DNA of 64,000 bases from assembly GCF_002288925.2 (NCBI RefSeq), contig NW_022098001.1:18432739-18496738 (forward strand), in the 5' to 3' direction. The position numbers and the translations under genes are program-made. The notes below the pieces were generated by a model. The model was not told the DNA's origin. It worked only from the letters and a program-made list of their open reading frames with translations, and ran no database searches. The DNA is from Delphinapterus leucas. Its lineage: Eukaryota; Chordata; Mammalia; Artiodactyla; Monodontidae. Shown here in pieces: positions 34,584 through 46,641 of the stretch; the stretch's first letter is position 1; every line of letters starts with the position of its first letter.

Positions 34584-37500
34584 GTACGTAACAAGACATT
34601 TGTGACAGGGACATCAATCTGTAAATGTAGGTCTTGATCACACAGATTTGACCACTGCTCATAGTCTTATAGTTTGTCCAAGTGCAAATTGATCAAAAGA
34701 TTAAAATAGAGCCTTTGTTAGAAAGACAGTCAATCAGAGCCACGACTAGGATGTACTGCATTGTTTGTGAATTACATATAAGGTGCATCCCCTGACTGAT
34801 TCATTTGCAAAAAGGGCCTCCCTGGGTAGGCTAATAACAAACAAGAACCCTGTGCTCCAGGCAGAGCAACTTGGGTATCCTGGCTTAGTGAGTAACTGAA
34901 TCTACCTCCTACCCTCATCTCCTCAGCAGAGCGCAAAATGCACACTCTCATGCAGTGGCCTTGTTTCATGGTTCTGGATTCAAGAAATATTCTCATAATT
35001 TATCAAAATTTTTCTGATTGTTATATATGAAACTTGGAGTAACGGGAATTACTGTGGTATCTGTAATTAGATAAGTTATTGGATAAAAAATAAAGTATAA
35101 GTAGTTTGACATGAACAAAAGTTATAGGAGTTCTTGTTTTACTACTTTTAACTTTAACCCTAAGCTTGATTTTTAAATGTTAATTTCATAATGACTTACC
35201 CCATCAGGAAGAATAAGAACAGGTTTTCTTTTGTTATTTAGCCTCCAAAGGAGACAAAAGATTATCCTTAGAACCTAAGTACTAAAGAAACCTTCCAGAG
35301 TGTAGGCATGGGGAGAGCTGAGGTTGCAGTGGTTTATAAACAAGACCTGCTGTCACTAAGGGATGAATGAGCTTAAGAAAGTGTAGACTGTTTGCTCTTT
35401 TTCCCTTCTAATTTTTATTTTTGATAAAGTAATTCATGTATAATAACTTCACATGTCAAATAGGACTGTAAAGCTTAAAGGGAAAATGGTGGCCATCTCT
35501 TTACCTAACACAACCCCAATTTTCATCCCCCAAATACTTTTGACTCTTTCAGCTGCTCTTCTGGTATGTACTTCCATGTGTTTAAATTGTTTGCTTATTT
35601 TTTTCTTTTTGATTAAGCAGTTTTAGATATTACCTATTACTTTGTAAAACGCAGGTTGAAGATTTAGCACTCTTACCACCCTGCCTGCTCTCATAGTCCT
35701 TTCTCCACTTTCATACTCCCAGTAGAGTTATAATATTTAATACTTAGTCTTTACATTTTTTATGATTAGGTAAATTGTGTTCACAGCTGAGCCAAGTAAT
35801 ATATTACATTTCTCTCCTGTATGGCTCTTAAATATTTCTTGGATTTGTTAATAATTGTCCCTCCCTCTTTTAGATTTGTTTTAATTTTTTATGTACAAAT
35901 CACTAGTTCTTCTCATATTCTTTCATAGAACTACAAAATTCCTGTCAATATAGTCAAATGGGTCAGGGAATCTATTATTTAGACTTCCTCCTACACAGCT
36001 GTCATCCTGTGACTTCCCTTCATCTTATCTTAGGAATTCCTATTACCTCTTTCCTGTGTTGGATCCTCTGCCATCCTTACAGTTCTTGGTTTATTGCTTT
36101 ATTTTGTTGGAGCACATCCTCTCTTAGCTTTCTGAGAAAAGATGCAGAGAAATAAATTTGAACCTTTTACTTCTTAAACAGTTTTTAATCTAACCCTATT
36201 TTCACGTTATAATTTGTCCAGATGTAGAATTATAGGTTGCCAATTCTTTCCTCAGAAATTTGAGGGCTTTGCTCCACTGTTGATGGGAAGATCAACTGCT
36301 GTTGGCTCCTGACCCTTACCATGTGACCTATTTTTCTCTCTTTATTTTCTCTTATTTTCCTCTTTCATTTCTCCAAGGTTCTGAAATAGTATTAGAATGT
36401 GCCTTAGGGAGAATCTTTTTGACCTCATTGTCTGGCTACTCAGTGAATCCTTTTATAGTCCACTCCATTTTCTTTCTTCCATCTTTCTACAACCCCTGAG
36501 ATTAGATCACCTGAATTGACATACACACTCTCTCTCTTTCTCTCTCATTTTTTTTTTTAATATATTTTTCAGTTTTGGCTTTTTCTTTTACTTACAGGGA
36601 AATTTCCTCAAATATATTCTTCTAAACTTAATTAAAATTTTAAATTTCAGATGATCTAAATTAATTTTTAATTTCTAAGAGTTCTGTGTTCTCTGATTAA
36701 TTTTTCTTTTTTCTAAATCACATTCTCTTCTTTATGGCATCTTTCTGAAGCTATTAGTTATGTTTTCTGAGGTATTATTCTTCTTTATGCCTTGTCTCTA
36801 TTTTCTCTCCATTGCTTCTATTTGTTTTTATTTTCTGATAGAGGTTTTAATGAGGAGCTCATTTATATATGAGAGCAAGTTACTGATTGGAATCTCTAAG
36901 TATGCAGCAGGGGCTAAACTTTTTCTCCTTCCTTCCTCCCTTTCTTTCCTCCCTCCCTCCCTTTTTCCTTTCTTCTTCTCTCTCCTCCTCCTCCTCATCT
37001 TTCTTCTTCCTCTTCTCCTTTTTCTCTTTTCTTGAAGAACTATTAGTATCAATGTCTTTTTTTTTTTTTTTAGGGCAAGTTTCTCTGGGGAATAATCCTC
37101 TGACTTCTTGTAAGAGGTATATCTGGGAGACAGAATTCTAGGAGCTAAGAAAGGATAATAGGGATGAAGGTCTCATCTACTGTTCAGACTGTAGACTTAT
37201 TTAACTCCTTTGTTTTTAGAATGGTGTCTTATTCTTGCCTTCTGCTGTGCCTGGTGTTCCTAAGTTCACAGTCCTTCTAGTTCAGTTTCTTTGAGAGAAT
37301 AAATCACTCTTCTCTTGCATGTGTTGGGGAGGGAGGGATTTTTGGTTTTGTGATATGGAGGGAAGAGTCTAGAACTGATACTCCTGTTTTTATCACTACC
37401 CCTAACTCCTATCTTTGAAAGCACCTTGGAGTCCCAAGGTCTGAACTATTTTGTAGTTCTTCAGTTGAATCAGCCTGCTTTTCATTGGATATCTCTCTTT

Positions 37501-37861
37501 AGGCAATCAGGTTTCAGCATCCCTTTCAGTTTGTTACCAAGTCTCCATCAGCTTTCCACTGTCTGAAAATTCAAGGTAATTTCTCTTTGGATTCTATTTG
37601 TTCTTATGGTATTTTACATTTGTAAACACAATTTACTGTCATTTTAGTCAGGTTTGGGAAAGGAAATAAAAATGCATGCATTTGTCCAACTTATTACATT
37701 TAACCAGAATTTCTATGATTTTTCTGATCTACTAGGATAAGATAAATCTTCTTCCTTGCATTTATATTTTATTGATTAAGTCAGTGACCAAGTACATCAA
37801 TTAGGGGATATATTTGGTGGGGATAGTGAAAAGATTTCTTTTTTAAAAATTTCTTTTTAAA
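34584..37861. other. Intron 4, proximal part, unclassified
   Basis: No gene recognised. The stretch at about 35400-36800 is AT-rich with a repeat-like texture but no family I can name. A long pyrimidine tract is listed separately. Confidence 0.45.
36919..37033 (-). repeat. 115-bp polypyrimidine (polypurine on -) tract
   Basis: TTCC/TCC/TTC units with a single purine (A at 36997) on the + strand. It is of the kind that can fold as a triplex and vary in length. The conceptual Ser/Phe-rich or Arg/Glu-rich frames across it are artefacts. Confidence 0.9.
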
Positions 37862-37879
37862 AAATCACTATTGAGAATT

Positions 37880-38030
37880 AGGTTTGGATTTGGGTCCTGG
37901 CCATACTAAAGCCTGACTATGTGATGCTGGGCAAGTTATGTAACTTTGCTAAATTCTGATTTCCTCATCTGAAAATGGGGAGAATAATAGCATATTCACA
38001 AGATTGCTGAGAGCAGTAGTAAAGACATTT
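37880..38030 (+). mobile_element. MIR SINE remnant
   Basis: The run ggatttgggtcctggccata, a tgtgatgctgggcaagttat core segment, and gatttcctcatctgaaaatg gggagaataatagcat is a clear MIR core and 3-prime part, sense orientation. Confidence 0.85.
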
Positions 38031-38549
38031 GTCCAAAGTTTGTGACAGTGGAAGCTAGCCTTGCGGCTGACAGGGTCTTGGTGCACTGGCTGGGTGTCAG
38101 GCTTGTGTCTCTGAGGTGGGAGAGCCAAGTTCAGGACATTGGTCCAACAGAGACCTTCCAGTTCCATGTAATATCAAATGGTGAGACCTCTCCCAGAGAT
38201 CTCCATCTCAACGTTAAGACCCAGCTTCACTCAACAACCAGCAAGCTACAGTGCTGGACATCCTATGCCAAACAACTAGCAAGACAGGAACACAACCCCG
38301 CCCATTAGCAGAGAGGCTGCCTAAAATCATAAGGTCACAGACACCCCAAAACACACCACTGGATGTGGTCCTGCCACCAGAAAGACAAGATCCAGCCTCA
38401 TCCACCAGAACACTGGCACCAGTCCCCTCCACCAGGAAGCCTACACAACCCACTGAACCAACCTTAGCCACTGGAGGCCGACACCAAAAGCAACGGGAAC
38501 TACAAACCTGCAACCTGCAAAAAGGAGACCCCAAACACAGTAAGTTAAG

Positions 38550-39207
38550 CAAAATGAGAAGTCAGAGAAGCATACAGCAGATGAAGGAGCAAGGTAAAAA
38601 CCCACCAGACCAAACAAATGAAGAGGAAATAGGTAGTCTACCTGAAAAAGAATTCAGAGTAAGGATAGGAAAGATGATCCAAAATCTTCGAAATAGAATG
38701 GAGAAAATACAAGAAACTGAGGCAGAAGAACGGATAAGTGACCTGGAAGATAAAATAGTGGAAATAACTACTGCAGAGCAGAACAAAGAAAAAAAGAATG
38801 AAAAGAATTGAGGACAGTCTCAGAGACATCTGGGACAACATTAAATGCACCAACATTCGAATTATAGGGGTCCCAGAGGAAAAAGAGAAAAAGAAAGGGA
38901 CTGAGAAAATATTTGAAGAGACTATAGTTGAAAACTTCCCTAATATGGGAAATGGAATAGTCAGTCAAGTCCAGGGAGTGCAGAGAGTGCCATACAGGAT
39001 AAATCCAAGGAGAAACACGCCAAGACAAATGTTAATCAAGCTATCAAAAGTTAAATACAAAGAAAAAAATATTAAAAGCAGCAAGGGAAAAACAACAAAT
39101 GACATGCAAGGGAATCCCATAAGGTTAACAGCTGATCTTTCAGCAGAAACTCTGCAAGCCACAAGGTTCTGGCAGGATATATTTAAAGTGATGAAAGGAG
39201 AATAAAA
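38550..39207 (+). pseudogene. L1-D ORF1, nearly complete but frameshifted and C-terminally cut
   Basis: The first frame (open to 38811) carries KMRSQRSIQQMKEQGKNPPD, a coiled-coil stretch and EERISDLEDKIVEITTAEQN. A frameshift near 38800 moves the reading to 38798-39205, with RIEDSLRDIWDNIKCTNIRI, the RRM, and a C-terminal domain up to [18 protein letters not shown] sequence (here [15 protein letters not shown]). A stop then arises exactly at the deletion junction, so the last part of the C-terminal domain is missing. Confidence 0.85.
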
Positions 39208-39871
39208 TACCTAGGAATAAACCTACCTAAGGAGACAAAAGACCTGTATGCAGAAAACTATAATACACTGATGAAAGAAATTAAAGATGATACAAACAGA
39301 TGGAGAGATATACCATATTCTTGGATTGGAAGAATCAACATTGTGAAAATGACTCTACCACCCAAAGCAATATACAGATTCAATGCAATCCCTATCAAAC
39401 TACCACTGGCATTTTTCACAGAACTAGAACAAAAAATTTCACAATTTGTATGGAAACACAAAAACCCGAAACAGCCAAAGCAAACTTGAGAAAAAAATGG
39501 AGCTGGAGGAATCAGGGTCCTGGACTTCAGACTATACTGAAGCTACAGTAATCAAGACAGTATGGTACTGGCACAAAAACAGAAATATAGATCAATGGAA
39601 CAGGATAGAAAGCCCAGAGATAAACCCACGCACATATGGTTACCTTATCTTTGATAAGGAGACAAGAATATATGATGGAGAAAAGATGGCCTCTTCAATA
39701 AGTGGGGCTGGAAAAACTGGACAGGTACATGTAAGAGAATGAAATTAGAACACTCCTAAACAACATTCACAAAAATAAACTCATAATGAATTTAAGACCT
39801 AAATGTAAGGCCAGACACTATAAAACGCTTACGGGAAAACACAGGCAGAACACTCTATGACATAAATCAGA

Positions 39872-40096
39872 GCAAGGTCCATTTTTTGGGGGCTACGTGG
39901 GCCTCTCACTGTTGTGGCCTTTCCCGTTGCGAAACACAGGCTCCAGACGCGCAGGCTCAGCGGCCATGGCTCACGGGCCCAGCCGCTCCCCGGCATGTGG
40001 GATCTTCCCGGACCGGGGCACGCACCTGTGTCCCCTGCGTCAGCAGGCGGACTCTCAACCACTGCTCCACCAGGGAAGCCCGCAAGTTCCTTTTTG
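39872..40096 (-). mobile_element. CHR-type SINE in L1-D, antisense
   Basis: The reversed SINE body is at about 39888-40081, with a short tail. Diverged direct repeats gcaaggtccattttttg (from 39872) and gcaagttcctttttg (from 40082) flank it. L1 sequence continues on both sides. Confidence 0.92.
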
Positions 40097-40474
40097 ACCT
40101 ACCTCTTAGAGAAATGGAAATAAAAACAAAAATAAACAAATGGGACCTAATGAAACTTAAATGCTTTTGCACAGCAAAGGAAAACATAAACAAGATGAAA
40201 AGACAACCCTCAGAATGGGAAAAATATTTACAAATGAAGCAACCGACAAAGGATTAATCTCCAAAATTTACAAGCAGCTCATGCAGCTCAATATCAAAAA
40301 AACAAACAACCCAATCCAAAAATGGGCAGAAGACCTAAACAGACATTTCTCCAAAGAAGACATACAGATGGCCAACAAACACATGATAGGATGCTCAATG
40401 TCAGTAATCATTAGAGAAATGCAAATCAAAACTACAGTGAGGTATCACCTAACACCAGTCAGAATGGCCATCAT

Positions 40475-40720
40475 AAAAAACCTACAAACAGGGGCTTCCC
40501 TGGTGGTGCAGTGGTTGAGAGTCCGCCTGCCGATGCAGGGGACACGGGTTCATGCCCTGGTCCGGGAAGATCCCACGTGCCGCGGAGCGGCTAGGCCCGT
40601 GAGCCATGGCCACTGAGCCTGCGCGTCTGGAGCCTGTGTTCCGCAACGGGAAAGGCCACAACAGTGAGAAGCCCGCGTCCCGCAAAAAAACAAACAAACA
40701 AACAAAAAAACCTACAAACA
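40475..40720 (+). mobile_element. CHR-type SINE in L1-D, sense
   Basis: The body plus a (CAAA)n-type tail is at 40491-40704. An exact 16-bp direct repeat, aaaaaacctacaaaca, lies at 40475-40490 and 40705-40720. It forms an inverted pair with the SINE about 400 bp upstream. Confidence 0.96.
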
Positions 40721-41573
40721 ATAAATGCTGGAGAGGGTGTGGAGAAAAGGGAACCCTCTTGCACTATTGGTGGGAATATAAATTGATACAGCCACTATGG
40801 AGAACAGTATAGAGGTTCCTTAAAAAACTAAAAATAGAACTACCATACGACCCAGAAATTCCACTACTTGGCATATACCCTGAGAAAACCATAATTCAAA
40901 AAGAGTCATGTACCACAATGTTCATTGCAGCACTATTTACAATAGCCAGGACGTGGAAGCAACCTAAGTGTCCATCAACAGATGAATGGATAAAGAAGAT
41001 GTAGCACATATATACAGAGGAATATTGCTCAGCCATAAAAAGAAATGAAATTGAGTTATTTGTAGTGAGGTGGATGGACCTAGAGTCTGTCATACAGAGT
41101 GAAGTAAGTCAGAAAGAGAAAAACTAATACCGTATGCTAACACATATATATATAGACTCTAAAAAAAAAAATTGATTGTGAAGAACCTAGGGACAGGACA
41201 GGAAGAAAGGCGCAGACATAGAGAGTGGACTTGAGGACACAGGGAGTGGGAAGGGTAAGCTGGGACAAAGAGAGTGGCATGGACATATATACACTACCAA
41301 ATGTAAAATAGATAGCTAGTGGGAAGCAGCCACACAGGACAGGGAGATTAGCTCAGTGCTTTGTGACCAACTAGAGAGGTGGGATAGGGAGGGTGGGAGG
41401 GAGACACAAGATGGAGGAGGTATGGTGATATATGTATATGTATAGCTAATTCACTTTGTTATAAGTCAGAAACTAACGTACCATTGTAAAGCAATTATAC
41501 TCGAATAAAGATGTTTAAAAATAAATAAATAAAAGGAAAATATTTAGATGTTAAAAAAAGAAATCACTATTGA

Positions 41574-43333
41574 TTTACGATTACTCCCTCTGTAAGTATT
41601 GATATATATGAATTAATCGACTAATTTAAATATAAATAAAATATATTTACTCTCTTTTTCTTTCTTATATGCAAGCATATTTCATTTGAAATATTTAAAA
41701 CTCTTCAAAATAGATTTTTTCAGCTTACTTCAGTGAGTTCCCTTCCACAATTACCTTGCATTTGCATTTTTGCCCAGTTATGTTTTATATTCCAAATCCT
41801 TGGCATGGATAGTCCTTATAAGACACATTGTAAGTGAGCCGATTTCATTTTTTCAAACATATATATTGAGTGTGTACCAGACACTGGGCTACATGCTGGG
41901 GAAACAGGAAGTCCCTGCCCTTATGGGATTTTTCCAGTCTAATAGGAGAAAGACAATTAAAACAATAATTATATGAAATCTAGTTAGGCTAAAGCAGAGA
42001 AATACGGAGTGTTCTTAGTGTACATACGGAAGCATCTAGCCTAGAGGAAGTGAGATTATCCTAAGAGTAATGGAAAGCTAAAGCAGGGCTTTATAATTAA
42101 TTTTGTGTGTATTGATGCTATGTCTATAATAGATTGCATATGGGCAAGCCTGAAGAAACACAAGACCAGATATTTAGGTTTTATTATTCAGAAAAGTGAT
42201 GATGATAGTCATGAATAGCATAAAGAATTTGAGAAAGAATTGGCTATACTGATATTAGTATAGATGAGGGAATGAGGAAAAAAGTAAAATTAAAGACAAC
42301 TCTTACAAAGGTTTATATTTAAGTTTTTGAAATCATCTGGAAGTGAATTCTAGAGAATGATCCAAGTTGAGAGGTTAGATAGATGTGTGTGACATGGCTT
42401 TTATTAAAATTTATGCATTTAGATATTTTCTCCACAGAAGAAAATTACTAAAGTAATTTGCAAGTCAGAAATGAACTTCTAAAAGTAAGCTCCTTCTTAC
42501 TTAATATTCAGTGCAGGCACCTGAATCATATTAGCATAGTCATTATGATTTTAAAACTTTAAGTCTTTGGCAGGAAAGGGTGTTTTGGATTAACGTGTGG
42601 TATTTAAAGATTATTTCAAAATTCCCAGAAAACAAAGTTTTTGGTGACTAGAACAGAGTACATACCTTTAGGGTGGCTATTACCTTGGAGAGTTTCAGAC
42701 TAATGAGAGATACTGAGTGTTACAAAAAATAAACAGACCTGGGGCTTCCCTGGTGGCACGGTGGTTGAGCGTCCGCCTGCCAATGCAGGGGACATGGGTT
42801 CGTGCCCCGGTCCGGGAAGATCCCACATTCCGCGGAGCGGCTGGGCCCATGAGCCATGGCTGCTGAGCCTGCGCGTCCGGAACCTGTGCTCCACAACGGG
42901 AGAGGCCACAACAGTGAGAGGCCTGCGTACAGCAAAAAAAATAAAAAATAAACAGACCTGGAAACTCTTAATTTTGACTTGAGAACTTCACCTTATCCTT
43001 GTTATTATGCTGATCCAAGTAATCTTATATCCTTTGTAGTATTCTTTGCCCTTCAAGTTTTTAACTAATAGGATAATTCATCTATTTATTCCATACTTTG
43101 TTTCAGCCTTGGCTTACAAGGCCCAAAAGCAATTGAGAAAAATTACAAAGTCCAATAGCATTGAAAAATAAAATATGAAATGGTCAGGGAGAATGAAAAA
43201 TAGGACAGAAATATGATGAAGTCATGCATAAGTGTATAAGTATGCATAATATTTATTCCTGTGCAGTTGTTAAAATTTTACTGAATGTTAGCTATGAGCC
43301 TTCTATGGTTAATGAAAAGAGGAAAACATAGTC
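41574..43333. other. Intron 4 stretch with an L2-like scrap and one SINE
   Basis: At 41850-41965 the run attgagtgtgtaccagacac, tgggctacatgctggggaaa, cttatgggatttttccagtc resembles an L2 3-prime end. The rest is unclassified except for the SINE at 42724-42961. Confidence 0.5.
42724..42961 (+). mobile_element. CHR-type SINE with perfect 19-bp duplication
   Basis: The SINE is at 42743-42942, sense orientation. The 19-bp repeat aaaaaataaacagacctgg is identical at 42724-42742 and 42943-42961. A full-length young copy with a tRNA-like B box (gggttcgtgccc). Confidence 0.97.
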
Positions 43334-46042
43334 TATTACAACAGGGGTCCCCAACTCCCGGGTCACGGACTGATAGTCGTCTGTGGCCTGTTAGGAACTG
43401 GGCCGTACAGCAGGAGGTGAGCAGCAGGCCAGCGAGAGAAGCTTCATCTGTATTTACAGCTGCTCCCCATTGCTTGCATTACTGCCTGAGTTCTGCGTCC
43501 TGTCAGATCAGCAGCAGCATTAGATTCTCACAGGAGTGCAAACCCTACTATGAACTGCGCACACGAGGGATCTGGGTTGCGAGTTCCTTATGAGAATCTA
43601 ATGCCTAATGATCTGAGGTGGAGCTAAGGCAGCAATGCTAGCGCTGGGGAGTGGCTGCAAATACAGATTATCATTAGCAGAGAAGTTTGATGGCACAAAG
43701 ACCATAATAAATCAATTGCTTGCAGACTCATATCAAAACCCTATCAGTGAGTGGCAAGTGACAATTAAGCTGCATCTGGTGGCAGGCATTATAGTGGCAA
43801 GTGAGTTGATGTACTTCAGTTGTACAGCTGCATCTAATGGCAGGCTTTAAGTCAGAATCCTACACTTATTTTAGTCCGTGCATGGCCCGCCCGTTATTTT
43901 GTCTACCACTTCCATCTGCGCCTCTTTCCCACGCTGCACACTTGTCTCAGTCACAGTTTTGGTAAGCCCACAAGCTAACCCTAGCCAAAATGAGTAAAAA
44001 ACAAACGTTGCTGGGGAGCTTCTTTGAAAAGGGGGAGAGACCCAATGATTAGACAGCAGAAGACTCTAAGACTGCCAACGAAAAGAAAGCTGCATTTAAA
44101 AGAAAATACCAAGAGTCCTACTTAAATTATAGGTTCATTGCCACAGGTGATTCACATTCTGCAAGTCTGCTTTGTATAATATGTGGCGACCAGCTAGCCA
44201 ACGAAGCCATGAAACCTTCAAAACTGCTTCACCACAGGGAGACCAAGCACTCTGCATTAAAAGACAAGTCTTTGGAGTCTTTCAAAAGAAAAAAATGTGA
44301 ACATGAAGAACAGAAGCAATTATTGAAGGCCACCACTTCATCAAATGTGTCTGCATTGAGAGCATCATTCTTAGTGGCTAACCGCATTGCTAAAGCTAAG
44401 AAGCCCTTTACTATTGGTGAAGAGTTGATCCTGCCTACTGATAAGGACGTTTGTCGTGAACTTTTAGGAGAGGCTGCAATTCAGAAGGTGATACGTGTTC
44501 CTCTTCAGCTAATACCATAACTAGATGAATTAGCAGAGGATATTGAGGCACAATTGTCAGAGAGAATTAATGAGTCACCGTGGTATGCAACCCAGGTTGA
44601 CGAGTCTACTGATGTTGACAGCAAGGCAACAATGCTCGCTTTTGTGTGATATATTTTTCAGGAGGATGTGTATGTTATGTGCAATTTTGTTGCCAATCAA
44701 CACCACAGCCGTAGAACTATTCAAGTTTTTGAATGATTACATATCAGGAAAACTGAATTGGTCATTTTGTGTCTGGATATGCAGACGGAGCAGCTGCAGT
44801 GACTGGACGGCTTTCTGGTTTCACTACTCTGGTCAAGGAGGTCGCTTCTGAATGTGAGTCTACACACTGTGTCATCCATAGAGAAATGCTGGCTAGCTGA
44901 AAAATATCACCTGAATTTAACAACATTTTGCAGGATGTGATTAAAATTATCAACCACATTAAAGTACATGCTCTTAACTCACATCTGTTTGCGTGGCTCT
45001 GTGAGGAGATGGACACAGAGCACACAGGTCTTCTCTTATACAGAGAAGTGAGATGGCTTTCTAAACGTAGATCACTGACCAGAGTTTCTGAGTTACGAGA
45101 GCCGCTCCAGAAATTTCTTTTAGAAAAAGCCACCACTGGCTTCACATTTCAGTGACACAGAATGGGTTGCAAAACTTGCTTACTTGTGTGACATATTCAA
45201 CCTGGTCAACGAACTCAATCTGTCACTTCAGGGGAGGATGACAACTGTGTTCACTTTGGCAGATAAAGTGGCTACATTCAAAGCCAAACTGGAATTATGG
45301 GGGCGATGAGTGAACATTGGGGTTTTTGTCATGTTTCAAACATTAGCAGAAATTTTGAAAGAGACTGAACCAGGGCCTTCTTTTTCCCAGCTGGTGCATG
45401 ATCACCTATCTCAAAATGATCAAAAGAGTTTGAGCATTACTTCCCAACCAGAAAAGACCCCTGAATTAGGAAGGAATGGATCTGTGACCCACTTGTGAAT
45501 AAGCCAGGTGAATCAATTTTGTCCATGCTAGAAGAGGATCAACTGCTTCAGACTGAAGATGACGGTGGCCTTAAAAGTATGTTTGAGACAACTTCAAATC
45601 TCCATACGTTCTGGATTAAAGTCAAGGCAGAGTATCCTGAGATTGCCACAAAAGCACTGAAAAGCCTGCTTCCATTTCCAACATCCTGTCTTTGTGAAGC
45701 AGGGTTTTCTGCAGTGACAGCAACCAAAACGAGATTACAGAGTAGACTGGACAGAAGCAACACACTTCCGTTGTCACTGTCTCCCATCACCCCCCGATGG
45801 GACCATCTATTTGCAGGAAAACAAGCTCAGGGCTTCCACTGATTCTGCATTATGGTGAGCTGTATAATTATTTAATTATATATTACAATGTAATGATAAT
45901 AGAAACAAAATGCACAATAAATATAATGTGCTTGAGTCATACCGAAACCATCCCTTCCCCCCCTCCCCCCGGTCCATGGAAAAATTGTCTTCCACGAAAC
46001 CGGTCCCTGGTGCCAGAAAAGTTGGGGACTGCTGTATTATAA
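43334..46042 (+). mobile_element. Complete hAT-Charlie DNA transposon (Charlie3/MER1-like)
   Basis: The element spans 43342-46034 (2693 bp). It opens with caggggtccccaactcc and closes with the inverted counterpart gttggggactgctg. Eight-base target duplications tattacaa (43334-43341) and tattataa (46035-46042), 7 of 8 matching, are diagnostic of the hAT superfamily. The subterminal gtctgtggcctgttaggaac region is characteristic of the MER1/Charlie3 group. Family name is from memory. The whole element, including both ends and the transposase gene, is retained, which is uncommon compared with short MITE-like derivatives. Confidence 0.92.
43990..45842 (+). pseudogene. hAT-Charlie transposase, inactivated
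   Basis: The gene starts at ATG 43990 (MSKKQTLLGSFFEKGERPND) but meets a stop at 44050-44052. Beyond it a BED-type zinc finger can be read (C-I-I-C at about 44175 and a later HHRETKH; open stretch 44209-44520 with KPSKLLHHRETKHSALKDKS). Further frame changes and stops occur at about 44520 and 44880. The hAT C-terminal dimerisation domain survives at 45495-45842 (NLHTFWIKVKAEYPEIATKA, then LPFPTSCLCEAGFSAVTATK). No functional protein is possible. The family is the source of domesticated ZBED-type genes, but this copy is broken. Confidence 0.88.
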
Positions 46043-46409
46043 GATATTTGTGAAGTTTTCGTAAAAGTTCACATAGGAGCTTTTACTGGAATACTGAGAC
46101 CTAAGAGAGAATTATTCCCATGGATTAAGATAAAACAACACTATAATGGACTGTGTCCTCAACAATATTCTTCATTTATAATAACATAATACAATGTAAT
46201 ATAATATCACTGTTCTAATGCTAAAATTAAATTTACTAGGAATTCACTTCACAGTATTCATTTAACAGCCTGGCTGGAACCATGGATAATGTTGAGAAAA
46301 GCTAGATTTGTGTTTTCCAAAGTGTATTCATTAGAACACTCATTTTATAGGATAATAATAAGTGTTATGCCAGTAAAGAGTTCCAGGATCATTGGGAATT
46401 GCTAGGATA
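46043..46409. other. Intron 4 spacer, nothing recognised
   Basis: AT-rich unclassified sequence between the Charlie element and the next SINE. Confidence 0.5.
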
Positions 46410-46608
46410 AAAAAATTAAGCAGAGGGCTTCCCTGGTGGAACAGTGGTTGAGAGTCCGCCTGCCGATGCAGGGGACACGGGTTCGTGCCCCGGTCCGGGA
46501 GATCCCACATGCCACGGAGTGGCTGGGCCCGTGAGCCATGGCCGCTGAGCCTGCGCGTCCGGAGCCTGTGCTCCGCAAGGGGAGAGGCCACAACAGTGAG
46601 AGGCCCGC

Positions 46609-46641
<33 letters not shown>

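Larger units (their letters stand above)
39204..41130 (+). pseudogene. L1-D ORF2 C-terminal remnant
   Basis: It enters ORF2 at a [21 protein letters not shown] segment, downstream of the RT catalytic box. It continues through [20 protein letters not shown] and the zinc-knuckle region ([20 protein letters not shown] near 40727-40790) to the end. The endonuclease and the RT active site are absent. Two SINEs and frameshifts break the rest. Confidence 0.85.
38040..41560 (+). mobile_element. LINE-1 with large internal deletion (L1-D)
   Basis: The order is part of the 5-prime UTR (38040-38540), ORF1 (38550-39204), then a direct jump into the C-terminal part of ORF2 at about 39204, the 3-prime UTR, an AATAAA near 41505 and an A-rich tail to 41560. 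It is interrupted by two CHR SINEs in opposite orientation. A 13-bp repeat, aaatcactattga, lies at 37862-37874 and 41561-41573, so the unit bounded by the repeat includes the MIR. Left edge of the L1 part is uncertain by tens of bases. Confidence 0.88.

Noticed and set aside
36828..37052. Arg/Glu-rich 74-codon minus frame as a basic small protein
   Set aside because: Direct translation of the polypurine strand of a simple repeat.
40491..40704. Functional tRNA gene suggested by a B-box-like GGTTCG sequence
   Set aside because: The cloverleaf region is diverged and embedded in a full SINE with A tail and target duplication.
42700..42960. 60-100-codon frames recurring in every CHR SINE ([24 protein letters not shown])
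   Set aside because: They are translations of the tRNA-derived SINE body on its non-transcribed strand; SINEs do not code for protein.
44762..45145. 127-codon minus-strand frame inside the Charlie element
   Set aside because: Shadow of the + strand transposase gene; no independent features.
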